Below are positions 1 through 8,823 of a stretch of DNA of 49,264 bases, piece after piece. Within the stretch, counting starts at the first letter, position 1. Each line of letters starts with the position of its first letter. Under the pieces are notes generated by a model. The model was not told where the DNA came from. It made no database searches and was given only the letters and a program-made list of their open reading frames with translations. Source of the stretch: Shewanella sp. Isolate11 (GTDB lineage Bacteria > Pseudomonadota > Gammaproteobacteria > Enterobacterales > Shewanellaceae). The translations under genes were made by a program, and so were the position numbers. The stretch covers positions 1 through 49,264 of the forward strand of contig NZ_JAKEVF010000008.1 in assembly GCF_022398315.1 (NCBI RefSeq), read 5' to 3'.

Positions 1-129
1 GAAGCTCGCTCAGAAATATTTAACTATATCGAATATTTCTATAATCCTGTGCGTCGTCATGGTAGTAATAAAGGACTGTCTCCTGTGCAGTTCGAAAAAC
101 AGTACTTTGAGAAACAGTTAAGTGTCTAA
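1..129 (+). CDS. IS3-family transposase OrfB, C-terminal fragment
   Basis: The reading frame is open from base 1 to the TAA at 127-129. It gives 42 residues including YFYNPVRRHGSNKGLSPVQF, the hallmark C-terminal signature of IS3-family DDE integrases (the YN..R.H...G..SP..F pattern after the last catalytic Glu). The catalytic D, D and E residues are upstream of the window, so it cannot be said whether the gene is intact. OrfB normally acts as an OrfAB fusion that cuts and joins the IS ends. Confidence 0.85.
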   Translation, partial: EARSEIFNYIEYFYNPVRRHGSNKGLSPVQFEKQYFEKQLSV

Positions 130-147
130 GATATTAGGGGCTTACCA
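1..147 (+). mobile_element. Right end of an IS3-family insertion sequence (truncated by window edge)
   Basis: The first 129 bases encode the C-terminus of an IS3-type transposase and are followed by a candidate right terminal inverted repeat at about 123-147. Its reverse complement starts TGGTAAGCCCC and ends AGACACT, which has the same layout as the IS3 terminal repeat (TG..., CCC, ...GACAC). The element seems to end at 147. Directly after it, at 149, ISAs1-type transposase coding sequence begins in mid-gene, so the IS3 element probably inserted into an older ISAs1 copy. The left end lies outside the window, so no target duplication can be checked. Confidence 0.7.
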
Positions 148-148
148 T

Positions 149-634
149 ATGCTGCAAAAACACGACGGTGATTCTTACAGTACACAAGAAAAATCGAGAG
201 GCAGACAAGAAACAAGGCTGGCAGTAACGAACACAGATTTAAGTGTTTTAGGTGACTTAGGGTTTGATTGGGCAGAGTTAAAAACGATGGGTATTGTTGT
301 CTCAATAAAACAAGAAGGAACGGTGGCGAAAGAGTCGGAAGTTTCTGTTAGATATTACATCAACTCTAAAAATCTAAGTGCTAAAGAATTGTTAAATGCA
401 ACACGTTCACATTGGTTAGTCGAATAGATGCACTGGAGACTTGATTCCACATTTGGTGAAGATGCTTGCCGAAAGCGAGCTGAAGAAAGTGCAGAGAATT
501 TCGCAAGGATCAGACAAACTTGCTTAAATATGCTGAAGAGCGAAACGAGTTTGAAAGCGAGTATAAAACACAAAAGAGCGAAGTGTGCGATGGATAATGA
601 GTATCTTTTGAAGGTGTTGAGAAGCCTTTATTGA
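149..634 (+). pseudogene. ISAs1-family transposase remnant (5'-truncated, internal stop)
   Basis: One frame carries the C-terminal third of an ISAs1-family (H-repeat type) transposase: GRQETRLAVTNTDLS, then a WAELKTMGIVVSIKQEG-like stretch, then VRYYI..KNLSAKELLNATRSHWLVE up to a TAG at 425-427. It resumes in the same frame with HWRLDSTFGEDACRKR and ends KCAMDNEYLLKVLRSLY at 634. Family members read WLVENQLHWRLD here, so the stop and one lost codon replaced the NQL. The 5' part is missing and is replaced by the IS3 element that ends at 147. A degenerate right end may lie near 642-659, but I cannot define it. Confidence 0.85.
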
Positions 635-802
635 CTGGGATATTCATGAATTTTCCTTGTTTGTCATGGTTTTATTTTAACTAATGTAATATAAAATATT
701 ACATTTTAAAGTGAGTTTTACTTCAAGGTTTTTGTTCGTTTTTTACTTGGATTGAATTACTCAGTATTATTCTCCAGATTATAATGTTATGAGGCTATAA
801 AT
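635..802. other. AT-rich intergenic region before the polysaccharide operon
   Basis: This 168-bp stretch is very AT-rich and has no convincing reading frame. It must hold the promoter of the gene cluster starting at 803 unless transcription enters from the insertion sequences. Several AT-rich hexamers could serve as a -10 box, but none pairs with a good -35, so no promoter is called. No 39-bp JUMPstart/ops element was seen. Confidence 0.4.
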
Positions 803-1921
803 TTGAATCTTTTAATGCTTTTAAAGTGTAATGGATTAGCGTATGACGATAGAGTTAGAAAGGAATCTATCAGTTTAACGGCTAATGGTTATGATGTAGA
901 TATACATGTTTTAGAAAATGACAATAAATCTGCTTCTGGTAATGTATTTAATGATTCGATCAAATTTAAGCAATACTATTTGATTAGTAGGAAATTATTT
1001 AAAGGTAATCGGTTTCTTTTTTTGAAACTAATGGAGTTGTTTTTCAGGTTTTTCCCTTCTTCATTTAAGCGATACGATGTTGTTTGGTTACATGATCCTT
1101 TAATGTTTATTTTCGTCCCATACTTTTTTCTTTTAAAAAAAATTGGCCGCGTTAATAAAATTGTTTGGGATCAGCACGAGTTACCACCCCAATATTTTTT
1201 GTGCTCTAAGCTGTTACGTAAATTTTATAAAACGGCGTTAAGTCTTGCTGATGTAAGGATACACGCTAATGAGGAAAGAGCATTATACCTTAACAAAGTG
1301 TTGGAAAAAAATTATTCTTTTAAAGTGATTAGAAATTTTGTTGATGAATTGTTTGTACAAGAGAAAGCTCTCCCTTTATCTAAGGAGGAGATAAACTGGT
1401 TGGGTGGGGACGATTACTTCCTATTACAAAGTGGCGCTTATGAAGTGAGGAATTTTTCAAGCGTAGCCGAAGCAATATGCAATACTATAGAAAGAAAATG
1501 CATAGTTGTTGGTGGTTTTGATAAAGATTATGTATCTAATCTTAGAAAAAAATACTCCAATTTTGATGACCTTTTTCTATTTGTTGGTATGGTTCCTCAA
1601 ATTAGGCTTGTTGATTATATAGATAGGGCTTTAGCTAGTGTTATTCTTTATCATGATAAAGAACCAAACTCTTTTTACTGCGAACCTAATAGACTTTATC
1701 AATCTATTTCAAGAGGTACTCCGGTTATTGTTGGTAGCAATCCCCCAATGGCAAATATCGTTTCAGAGCTTCGCTGTGGTATTATTTTAGAGAACTGTGG
1801 TTCTTCAGTCGAAGCAATTGCCTCTGGTTTTAATCAATTCTATGAAGCAGATATTCAAATATCTGATTTGGCCAAAAAGCGATTTACTTGGTCTTCGCAA
1901 CTTAAGGCCTTTGATTTATGA
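803..1921 (+). CDS. Glycosyltransferase, GT-B fold (family 4-like)
   Basis: This 372-residue cytoplasmic glycosyltransferase of surface-polysaccharide assembly starts with TTG; GAGG at 791-794 sits 8 bases ahead. The N-terminal strand MNLLMLLKCN is followed by DDRVRKE at about 15-21, the DxRV(x)RE-like opening common in GT4-type enzymes, and by an NGYDVDIHVL strand. Near residue 294 EPNRLYQSISRGTPVIV matches the family's C-terminal nucleotide-sugar-binding signature (E/PN+...G.PVI). The donor and acceptor cannot be told from sequence. It overlaps the next gene by ATGA and is the most AT-rich gene in the window, which suggests horizontal origin. Confidence 0.8.
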   Translation: MNLLMLLKCNGLAYDDRVRKESISLTANGYDVDIHVLENDNKSASGNVFNDSIKFKQYYLISRKLFKGNRFLFLKLMELFFRFFPSSFKRYDVVWLHDPLMFIFVPYFFLLKKIGRVNKIVWDQHELPPQYFLCSKLLRKFYKTALSLADVRIHANEERALYLNKVLEKNYSFKVIRNFVDELFVQEKALPLSKEEINWLGGDDYFLLQSGAYEVRNFSSVAEAICNTIERKCIVVGGFDKDYVSNLRKKYSNFDDLFLFVGMVPQIRLVDYIDRALASVILYHDKEPNSFYCEPNRLYQSISRGTPVIVGSNPPMANIVSELRCGIILENCGSSVEAIASGFNQFYEADIQISDLAKKRFTWSSQLKAFDL

Positions 1922-3147
1922 GCAATAGTAAAAAAATTCTTTATTTTCACCAGCATTTTTCAACACCTAAAGGATCCTCTGGTATTCGTTCGTACGAGAT
2001 GGCTAAGCGTCTAATTCATCATGGCCATAATGTTACAATGGTTTGCGGCTCTTATGGTGGAGGCAATACAGGCTTAGAGTCAGGATTTATCGCTGGAAAA
2101 CGAGAGGGTATTGTTGACGGTATCTCAATCATTGAGTTTGATTTGTCTTATTCAAATGCAGATGGTTTTTTTAAACGAAGCATGACTTTCATTCAGTTTG
2201 CCCTTAAAAGCATTTCTTTAGCTTTTACGGAAAAATATGACATTCTATTTGCAACCACAACACCTCTTACTGCCGGTATCCCTGGTATCTTTGCACGTTG
2301 GTTACTCGGAAAACCTTTTGTATTCGAAGTGAGAGATTTGTGGCCTGAGTTACCAAAAGAAATGGGAGTGATTAAAAATCCCGTTGTACTAAGTGCGTTG
2401 TCTATTTTAGAGTGGTGTTCTTATCGCTCTGCGCATCGTTGTATTGGCCTTTCACCTGGTATTGTTGCAGGAATAAAAAAGCGAGGAGTGAAGTCCTCAA
2501 AAGTTGAGCTCGTACCAAATGGTTGTGATTTAAGCATTTTTGCAAATGAAGTTGCCGCATGGCGCCCGGAAGCTGTGGCAGATAACGACTTAATGGCCGT
2601 ATTTACAGGCACGCATGGTATTGCAAACGGCTTGAACGCTGTTTTAGATGCGGCTGCCGAATTAAAGCAGCGCGGCAGGGAAGACATCAAACTTGTGCTT
2701 GTAGGGCAAGGTAAGCTAAAACCCGCTTTGCAAGAAAGAGCCGAGCGTGAGGAGTTGAGCAATGTTGTTTTCCATCCACCCGTCAACAAAGCAAAGTTAG
2801 CAGAGCTCATGAAAGGTGCAGATATTGGCATGCAATTATTAGCTAATGTTCCCGCGTTTTACTACGGCACATCACCAAATAAATTTTTCGATTATATTTC
2901 TGCAGGGTTGCCCGTACTAAACAACTACCCCGGCTGGTTAGCTGGCATGATTAAAGATCATCAATGTGGTTATACAATTGAGCCTGATAATCCTATTGCT
3001 TTTGCCGATGCGTTAGAAAATGCGGCAGACAGAAAAAAGGAACTACCGGATATGGGTAAGCGCGCTCAGGAACTTGCTAAGAAAGAGTTTAATCGCCATA
3101 ACTTAGCCGATAAGTGGGTTGATTGGGTTATTGGGGCCGTAAAATGA
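1918..3147 (+). CDS. Glycosyltransferase family 4, WbuB-like
   Basis: A 409-residue GT-B glycosyltransferase. It opens [20 protein letters not shown], typical of WbuB/fucosaminyltransferase-like enzymes that add the second sugar of an O-unit. [12 protein letters not shown] lies at about 133-145 and [15 protein letters not shown] at about 318-332, the donor-binding region, with a glycine-rich QGK loop before it. WbuB-type enzymes use UDP-linked N-acetylated 6-deoxyamino sugars, which fits a diaminosugar cluster, but the exact donor is inferred. The start ATG overlaps the upstream stop as ATGA, and the stop overlaps the next start the same way, so the genes are translationally coupled. Confidence 0.85.
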   Translation: MSNSKKILYFHQHFSTPKGSSGIRSYEMAKRLIHHGHNVTMVCGSYGGGNTGLESGFIAGKREGIVDGISIIEFDLSYSNADGFFKRSMTFIQFALKSISLAFTEKYDILFATTTPLTAGIPGIFARWLLGKPFVFEVRDLWPELPKEMGVIKNPVVLSALSILEWCSYRSAHRCIGLSPGIVAGIKKRGVKSSKVELVPNGCDLSIFANEVAAWRPEAVADNDLMAVFTGTHGIANGLNAVLDAAAELKQRGREDIKLVLVGQGKLKPALQERAEREELSNVVFHPPVNKAKLAELMKGADIGMQLLANVPAFYYGTSPNKFFDYISAGLPVLNNYPGWLAGMIKDHQCGYTIEPDNPIAFADALENAADRKKELPDMGKRAQELAKKEFNRHNLADKWVDWVIGAVK

Positions 3148-3740
3148 AACGAATTTTTGATTTTATCATTTCGCTGAGTGCGCTACTTTGCTTGCTTCCT
3201 ATTATTTTGATCATTGCTTTACTCATTCGGGTAAAGTTAGGATCTCCTGTTTTATTTAAGCAGGAGAGGCCCGGCCTCAACTGCATAGTTTTCAAAATGA
3301 TGAAGTTCAGAACTATGTTAGATGCCAAGGATAGCAATGGTAACTTATTACCCGATGAGCAGCGTATGACAAAGTTTGGTTCATTTCTCCGTTCTACTAG
3401 CTTGGATGAGTTACCCGGCTTACTGAATGTCTTAAAAGGTGATATGAGCTTGGTTGGACCTCGTCCGTTATTAGTCGAATATTTACCACTTTATAGTGAG
3501 GAGCAGTCACGGCGGCATAATGTACGGCCAGGAATAACAGGCTGGGCTCAGGTCAATGGAAGAAATGCAATAAGCTGGGAAGATAAGTTCAAGTTAGATG
3601 TCTGGTATGTCGATAACCGCAGTTTGTTGCTTGATATTAAAATTCTATTCCTGACAATAAAAAAAGTATTTATTAAAGAAGGCATTAGTGCCGACGGTGA
3701 GGCGACAATGTCTCGCTTCGAAGGAAGTGTTAAAAAATGA
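3144..3740 (+). CDS. Phosphoglycosyl transferase (PglC/WeeH-like initiating sugar-phosphate transferase)
   Basis: A 198-residue monotopic bacterial sugar transferase. It moves a sugar phosphate from a UDP-sugar to undecaprenyl phosphate and so starts the repeat unit. The start is taken at 3144 (MKRIFDFI), in an ATGA overlap with the upstream gene; an in-frame ATG 21 bases earlier lies inside that gene. There is one hydrophobic re-entrant helix at about 5-28, KFRTM at about 55, the catalytic Asp-Glu dyad in [20 protein letters not shown] (about 86-105), and [14 protein letters not shown] at about 127. The length of about 200 residues matches PglC-type enzymes for N-acetylated bacillosamine phosphate rather than the longer WbaP type. 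Confidence 0.9.
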   Translation: MKRIFDFIISLSALLCLLPIILIIALLIRVKLGSPVLFKQERPGLNCIVFKMMKFRTMLDAKDSNGNLLPDEQRMTKFGSFLRSTSLDELPGLLNVLKGDMSLVGPRPLLVEYLPLYSEEQSRRHNVRPGITGWAQVNGRNAISWEDKFKLDVWYVDNRSLLLDIKILFLTIKKVFIKEGISADGEATMSRFEGSVKK

Positions 3741-4369
3741 AAGATCTGATTGTTATTGGCGGAGGAGGTTTCGCTAAAGAGGTTGTTTGGCTGGCACAAG
3801 ATTGTAGTCGGAGAGTCAAAGGTGTTTTAGATGATAATGAAAGTGCTCATGGAAGTGAGATTCAGGGGGTTAAGGTTTTAGGCTCTATATCCAACTGGAC
3901 GAAATATCAAGATTGTGAATTTGTAATAGCGGTTGGAGCCCCTCGAACAAGAAAGTTCATCTTAAATAAGATGCTAGAGGCTGGTAAACCTAAATTTACA
4001 ACCCTAATTCATCCTAGTGTCAGGTTTTCTAATACTGTCAGTATCGGAGTAGGCTCAATGATTTGTGCCGGGACTATCTTAACTACAGACATTAAATTAG
4101 GGATGCATAATATCTTAAACCTAAATGTAACTGTTGGGCATGAGACCATTTTAGAAGATTTTGTGACAATTGCTCCTATGGCTGCAGTATCTGGGAATGT
4201 TACTTTACGAAATTTAGTCGAGGTAGGTACTGGAGCAGTAATTAGACAGGGTCTTGAAATAGAGGCAGGGGCAATGCTTGGCATGGGAGGGGTTCTAACC
4301 AAAAACATACCAGGAAACACAATATTCGCCGGTAATCCAGCTAAGAAGTTAAAGGAGATAGCAAGCTAA
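3737..4369 (+). CDS. PglD/NeuD-like sugar N-acyltransferase
   Basis: This 210-residue trimeric left-handed beta-helix acyltransferase should acylate the 4-amino group of a UDP-4-amino-4,6-dideoxysugar. The N-terminal Rossmann-like sugar-nucleotide part contains [10 protein letters not shown] (7-16). Hexapeptide repeats follow from about 95, with the general-base His in TVGHE near residue 135, and the C-terminus is [13 protein letters not shown]. Overall length and order match PglD and related enzymes. The acyl donor is usually acetyl-CoA. The next gene encodes a 3-hydroxyacyl-CoA dehydrogenase, so here the donor may instead be 3-hydroxybutyryl-CoA (inference). It overlaps both neighbours (ATGA upstream, TAATG downstream). 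Confidence 0.87.
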   Translation: MKDLIVIGGGGFAKEVVWLAQDCSRRVKGVLDDNESAHGSEIQGVKVLGSISNWTKYQDCEFVIAVGAPRTRKFILNKMLEAGKPKFTTLIHPSVRFSNTVSIGVGSMICAGTILTTDIKLGMHNILNLNVTVGHETILEDFVTIAPMAAVSGNVTLRNLVEVGTGAVIRQGLEIEAGAMLGMGGVLTKNIPGNTIFAGNPAKKLKEIAS

Positions 4370-5214
4370 TGAGAGTCTCAATCATAGGTTCAGGCACTAT
4401 GGCCACCGGAATTGCCCAAGTCATGTGCGCTAGTGATGAAGTGAAGCACATAATTATTGTAGCAAGGGACATACAAAAAGCTGAGCAGTTAAAATCTTCA
4501 TGTGCAAAAGGTTTATCAAGGCTAGTGAGGAAAGGCAAGTTAACAGAAGAAAGTGCAAGTCAAAGTATTGAGAAAATATTTAGTACTACAGAGTTGGCTG
4601 ACGTGGAAAATTCTGAGTTGATCATTGAAGCTGTTTCCGAAGATTTTGCAGTAAAAATGTCACTATTCTCTGAAATGTCTAAGTATATCAAAGGTGATAC
4701 TGTTGTAGCGTCAAATACTTCATCCTTGTCTATTACTGCATTCGGTAGTGTTTTACCTAATGCAAAGAATGTACTCGGGTTACACTTTTTCAATCCTGCC
4801 CCAGTTATGGAGTTGGTTGAAATTGTAATGGGTCACGAAACTAGTTTAGAGGTAGTTGAAAGGCTTAAATTATTTACCCAAAGTTTAGGTAAATCACCCG
4901 TTGTTGTACAAGAAGCTCCTGGCTTTGTGGTCAATCGTATGCTCATTCCAATGATTAATGAGGCTATAAGTATTTTAGCCGAAGGAGTAGCAACGGCTGT
5001 AGATATTGATAAAGCCATGAAGTTCGGAGCACATCACCCTATGGGGCCATTAGCCTTGGCTGATTTGATTGGGAATGACGTTAATTTATCTATTATGGAA
5101 ACACTGTACAGCGAAACTGGAGATCCTAAATATAGAGCTCATCCATTATTAAGAAAAATGGTTAGAGCGAAGCATCTAGGCCGAAAAACTAAAAAGGGAT
5201 TTTTTGAGTATTAA
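4369..5214 (+). CDS. 3-hydroxyacyl-CoA (3-hydroxybutyryl-CoA) dehydrogenase inside the polysaccharide operon
   Basis: A 281-residue stand-alone dehydrogenase of the Hbd/PaaH type that interconverts acetoacetyl-CoA and (S)-3-hydroxybutyryl-CoA with NAD(P). Visible features are the Rossmann loop GSGTMATGIAQ (7-17), SNTSSLSIT at about 124, catalytic His in LHFFNPAPVMELVEIV (about 139) with Glu shortly after, EAPGFVVNRML at about 180-190, and the C-terminal domain GPLALADLIGND and KKGFFEY. It is full length for the family. The start overlaps the upstream stop and the stop is 2 bases before the aminotransferase, so it is part of the diaminosugar operon. The likely role is to supply a 3-hydroxybutyryl group for sugar N-acylation (inference). 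Confidence 0.88.
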   Translation: MRVSIIGSGTMATGIAQVMCASDEVKHIIIVARDIQKAEQLKSSCAKGLSRLVRKGKLTEESASQSIEKIFSTTELADVENSELIIEAVSEDFAVKMSLFSEMSKYIKGDTVVASNTSSLSITAFGSVLPNAKNVLGLHFFNPAPVMELVEIVMGHETSLEVVERLKLFTQSLGKSPVVVQEAPGFVVNRMLIPMINEAISILAEGVATAVDIDKAMKFGAHHPMGPLALADLIGNDVNLSIMETLYSETGDPKYRAHPLLRKMVRAKHLGRKTKKGFFEY

Positions 5215-5216
5215 GT

Positions 5217-6392
5217 ATGTTAAACACAGAATTTTCTCCATGGCCTAGCTTCACTCAAGAAGAAGCTGATGCAGTTAGTCGTGTGCTGCTATCAAACAAA
5301 GTTAATTACTGGACCGGCACTGAATGCCGAGAGTTTGAAAAAGAGTTTGCTACTTGGGTAGGTTGTGATCATGCTATTGCCCTTGGTAATGGTACTCTAG
5401 CGTTAGATGTTGCTCTTAAAGCGTTAGATGTTGGAGAGGGGGATGAGGTGATTACAACACCAAGGACTTTCCTTGCATCTGCGTCATCGATCGTTACATC
5501 TGGTGCCTCACCTGTATTTGCCGATGTAGATCTTAATAGCCAAGCTATTACAGCTAAGAGCATCGAAGCGGTTTTAACGCCAAAGACTAAGGCGGTCATC
5601 GTTGTTCACTTAACTGGTATGCCAGCAGAAATGGATGCAATTATGGCACTTTCAGAAAAACATGATTTTTATGTCATTGAAGATTGTGCTCAAGCCCATG
5701 GTGCTAAATATAAAGACAGTAGTGTTGGGACGATAGGTCACATTGGCGCCTGGTCTTTTTGCCAAGATAAGATCATGACTACAGGCGGCGAAGGCGGCAT
5801 GGTAACTACTAATGATAAAAATTTGTGGGCTAAAATGTGGTCTTACAAAGATCATGGTAAGAGTTTTGATGCCATTTATAATCGTGAACACCCGCCAGGC
5901 TTTCGTTGGTTACATGAAAGCTTCGGTACTAACTGGCGTATGACTGAGCTCCAAGCTGTAATAGGTCGTATACAGTTGACTCGAATGTCAGAGTGGACGG
6001 CACGTCGTCAGGTCAATGCGGCACAAATTGATGAAGCTGTAAAAGATTTGTCCGTTGTGCGCAGAGTTGAAGTGCCAGAATACAGTGAGCACGCAGAATA
6101 CAAGCACTATATGTTTGTCCGTCCAGAAAATTTGGCTGATGGTTGGACGAGAGATAGAATTGTTGAAACTATTGTAGATAGGGGGGTACCAGCTTATCAA
6201 GGTAGCTGTTCAGAGGTTTATCTTGAAAAAGCGTTTGATAATACTCCATGGCGACCTAAAGAGCGTTTAGTAAATGCAGTTGAATTAGGTGAGACTAGTT
6301 TGATGTTCTTGGTTCATCCAACTTTGACTCAGGAAGAAATCAATAAAACCTGTGAAGTCATTCGCACTGTTTTATTATCAGCTCAAAAATAG
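5217..6392 (+). CDS. DegT/DnrJ/EryC1-family sugar aminotransferase (PglE-like)
   Basis: A 391-residue PLP-dependent aminotransferase that converts a UDP-4-keto-6-deoxy-HexNAc to the 4-amino sugar. The sugar-binding opening FSPWPSFTQEEADAV is followed by a GNGTLALDVAL phosphate loop, EDCAQAHGAKY (Asp and Gln around the pyridine ring), and the Schiff-base Lys at about 185 in SFCQDKIMTTGGEGG. Length and motif order fit PglE and its relatives. Upstream is the acyl-CoA dehydrogenase (2-base gap); downstream, after a 351-bp gap, is the matching 4,6-dehydratase. It is the last gene of the run of six coupled genes. Confidence 0.9.
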   Translation: MLNTEFSPWPSFTQEEADAVSRVLLSNKVNYWTGTECREFEKEFATWVGCDHAIALGNGTLALDVALKALDVGEGDEVITTPRTFLASASSIVTSGASPVFADVDLNSQAITAKSIEAVLTPKTKAVIVVHLTGMPAEMDAIMALSEKHDFYVIEDCAQAHGAKYKDSSVGTIGHIGAWSFCQDKIMTTGGEGGMVTTNDKNLWAKMWSYKDHGKSFDAIYNREHPPGFRWLHESFGTNWRMTELQAVIGRIQLTRMSEWTARRQVNAAQIDEAVKDLSVVRRVEVPEYSEHAEYKHYMFVRPENLADGWTRDRIVETIVDRGVPAYQGSCSEVYLEKAFDNTPWRPKERLVNAVELGETSLMFLVHPTLTQEEINKTCEVIRTVLLSAQK

Positions 6393-6743
6393 TCTAATTG
6401 TACTATCTATCGGAATTACTGTATTAAAGTCTGGGCTTATCTAGAGCGGTTTTTATACAAAGAGTCTCAATTCGCAGGATAAGCCTGATTAAGTGTCTCA
6501 TGCGGTGTTTTTCACTAACACCAAACACGATATAGATATTATATTCTTCAGGTGGTATTTGTTGGTAGCCGCTCGGAGTGTTTCCCCTCTTTAAGCGGCT
6601 AAAACCGTCATTAAAAGGTTATCCACGATCAAGCCCCATTGGATCAATAATATGCTAGAGTTTAGTGATTTAGCAATTATGATTGAACCCTGTACTTTAA
6701 GATGTAGTGCATTATTATGAAGTTTATTAAATTGGAGCGGGAA
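6393..6743. other. Non-coding gap with several inverted repeats before the 4,6-dehydratase gene
   Basis: No gene was found in these 351 bases. Three inverted repeats are visible: GGCTTATC (6434-6441) with GATAAGCC (6478-6485); GGTGTT (6504-6509) with AACACC (6517-6522); and TAGCCGCT (6566-6573) with AGCGGCTA (6594-6601). None is followed by a clear T-run, so they are not convincing terminators. They may be a structured leader of the dehydratase gene or scars of a lost gene. No strong sigma-70 promoter was recognised. Confidence 0.45.
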
Positions 6744-8687
6744 ATGGATTTTTTGCAAACATTGTTTAGATTAAAACGTACACAAAAACGTTTAGTGAGC
6801 CTCGTTGTCGATGCATTATTTATATGCATGGCCTTTTGGTGTGCTCTGTTAGCTCGATTCGATGATTTTGCTATTTTAACAAATTCTAGCCATTGGTTGT
6901 TACTTTGTATCGTAGTTCCAATGAGCTTGTTTATCTTCGCTAAGCTCGGTCTCTATCGTGCAGTACTGCGTTTTATGGGATTGCAGGCGCTTACTGCGAT
7001 TGCGTTGGGTGTTGTTTTATCAACGTGTGCGTTAGTTTTTTGTTCATTCTACTTTGATACTCAGCTTCCTCGAACCGTGCCAGTCATTTATGCGGCTTTT
7101 TGTTTGGTGTTTATTGGTGGTTCTCGAGGAGTGGTGCGCTCTTTAGTTGGTGCGGGAATGAACCGTGTTGGCGAACCTGTCATTATTTATGGCGCTGGAG
7201 TAAGCGGTAGGCAACTTGTCACAGCGCTCTCCCAGAGTCATGAATATTACCCATTCGCGTTCGTTGATGATGATGAATCACTACATGGAACAGTGGTGCA
7301 AGGTGTACAAGTTTATTGTCCTTCTATTCTTCGTAAATTGATTAAGCAAAAAGCGGCAACAAAAGTTTTACTAGCTATTCCAAGCGCTTCTCGCACACGT
7401 CGACAAGAAATTTTAATTAAGCTTGAAACTTTTGCAGTCCAAGTTTTGACATTGCCAGCTATGGCTGACCTGGTTAGTGGTAATAAGCTATACAGTGATA
7501 TAAAAGAAGTTGAAATTGATGATTTGCTTGGACGTGACCCCGTTGCACCACGAAAAGATCTATTAACTGCGAATATTCGCGACAAAGTGGTTATGGTTAC
7601 AGGTGCTGGTGGTTCTATTGGCTCTGAATTATGTCGTCAAATATTAAAGCAATCTCCTAAAAAATTGGTGCTTTTTGAGCTGTCAGAATTTGGCTTGTAT
7701 TCTATTGAAAGAGAGTTAACTGCTACGGCAAAAGAACTTGGCTTAGATGTGCAAATTTATCCTATGATGGGTTCAGTACAGCGTGAGAATCGTGTTCAAG
7801 CGATTATGGAAGCTTTCGAAGTACAAACTGTTTATCATGCTGCAGCTTATAAGCACGTGCCATTGGTAGAACACAATGTTGTGGAAGGGGTTCGTAATAA
7901 CGTCTTTGGCACGCTTTATACTGCTAGAGCGGCTATTGCAGCTAAAGTTGAGACCTTTGTTTTAGTGAGTACCGATAAAGCCGTTCGTCCTACCAATGTT
8001 ATGGGAACGACGAAACGCATGGCTGAACTTGTTTTGCAAGCATTATCCAATGAAGATAATCAAACGCGTTTTTGCATGGTGCGTTTCGGTAATGTGCTAG
8101 GTTCTTCTGGTTCTGTTGTTCCACTTTTTAGAAAACAAATTGGTAATGGTGGTCCTGTTACCGTAACTCATCCCGAAATTACCCGTTTTTTTATGACAAT
8201 TCCGGAAGCTTCTCAACTTGTAATTCAAGCAGGTGCAATGGGCAAAGGTGGTGATGTATTCGTACTTGATATGGGGAAATCCGTTAAAATTGTCGATTTA
8301 GCTAAAAAGATGATTCGTTTGAGTGGATTTGAAATTAAAGATGAGCTTAATCCCGACGGTGATATTCCTATTGAATTTACAGGTTTGCGTCCAGGGGAAA
8401 AACTTTACGAAGAGTTATTGATTGGAGATGATGTTACTGGTACTGAGCATGAGCGAATTATGACCGCTAATGAAGCCTGTTTGTCATGGAAAGAGCTTGA
8501 AACTATCTTGGCGAGACTAGATCGCGCTTGTCATGAATTTAAACATGAAGTGATAAGAGAGATTCTACTTTCAACACCAACTGGATTTAGTCCGACTGAC
8601 GGTATTTGTGATTTAGTTTGGTTACAGAAAAACCACGACAGTATTAGCGATATCAAGGACAATAAAGTCATACCGTTTGTTTCTTAA
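6744..8687 (+). CDS. UDP-GlcNAc 4,6-dehydratase, membrane form (WbpM/PglF family)
   Basis: Removes water from UDP-GlcNAc to give UDP-2-acetamido-4-keto-2,6-dideoxyhexose, the first step to QuiNAc4N and similar sugars. The start is set at 6744, where GGAG lies 6 bases upstream; an in-frame ATG at 6717 lacks a ribosome site. The 647 residues comprise about four membrane helices in the first 120, a first Rossmann domain (VIIYGAGVSGRQL near 150) and a catalytic SDR domain with TGAGGSIGSE near 286. The active site reads STDK (about 409) and MGTTK (about 420). The usual YxxxK Tyr is replaced by Met, as is normal for WbpM/PglF dehydratases. It supplies the aminotransferase upstream. A terminator follows at 8728. 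Confidence 0.93.
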   Translation: MDFLQTLFRLKRTQKRLVSLVVDALFICMAFWCALLARFDDFAILTNSSHWLLLCIVVPMSLFIFAKLGLYRAVLRFMGLQALTAIALGVVLSTCALVFCSFYFDTQLPRTVPVIYAAFCLVFIGGSRGVVRSLVGAGMNRVGEPVIIYGAGVSGRQLVTALSQSHEYYPFAFVDDDESLHGTVVQGVQVYCPSILRKLIKQKAATKVLLAIPSASRTRRQEILIKLETFAVQVLTLPAMADLVSGNKLYSDIKEVEIDDLLGRDPVAPRKDLLTANIRDKVVMVTGAGGSIGSELCRQILKQSPKKLVLFELSEFGLYSIERELTATAKELGLDVQIYPMMGSVQRENRVQAIMEAFEVQTVYHAAAYKHVPLVEHNVVEGVRNNVFGTLYTARAAIAAKVETFVLVSTDKAVRPTNVMGTTKRMAELVLQALSNEDNQTRFCMVRFGNVLGSSGSVVPLFRKQIGNGGPVTVTHPEITRFFMTIPEASQLVIQAGAMGKGGDVFVLDMGKSVKIVDLAKKMIRLSGFEIKDELNPDGDIPIEFTGLRPGEKLYEELLIGDDVTGTEHERIMTANEACLSWKELETILARLDRACHEFKHEVIREILLSTPTGFSPTDGICDLVWLQKNHDSISDIKDNKVIPFVS

Positions 8688-8727
8688 TTTTCCCTCATTT
8701 TCATGAAACTCCTTTATAATATGACTT

Positions 8728-8763
8728 AATGCCCACTTTGGCTTGCTGAAGTGGGCATTTTTT
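8728..8763 (+). terminator. Rho-independent terminator after the 4,6-dehydratase gene
   Basis: AATGCCCACTT (8728-8738) pairs perfectly with AAGTGGGCATT (8749-8759) around a 10-base loop, and six T residues run from 8758 to 8763. It ends the polysaccharide transcription unit and separates it from the damaged rmlA that starts at 8824. Confidence 0.9.
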
Positions 8764-8823
8764 ATTTCAGGCTAGTGTATTATCTATTGAGTGTTTTAAG
8801 CTGATTGCAAATGAGAGGGTACA

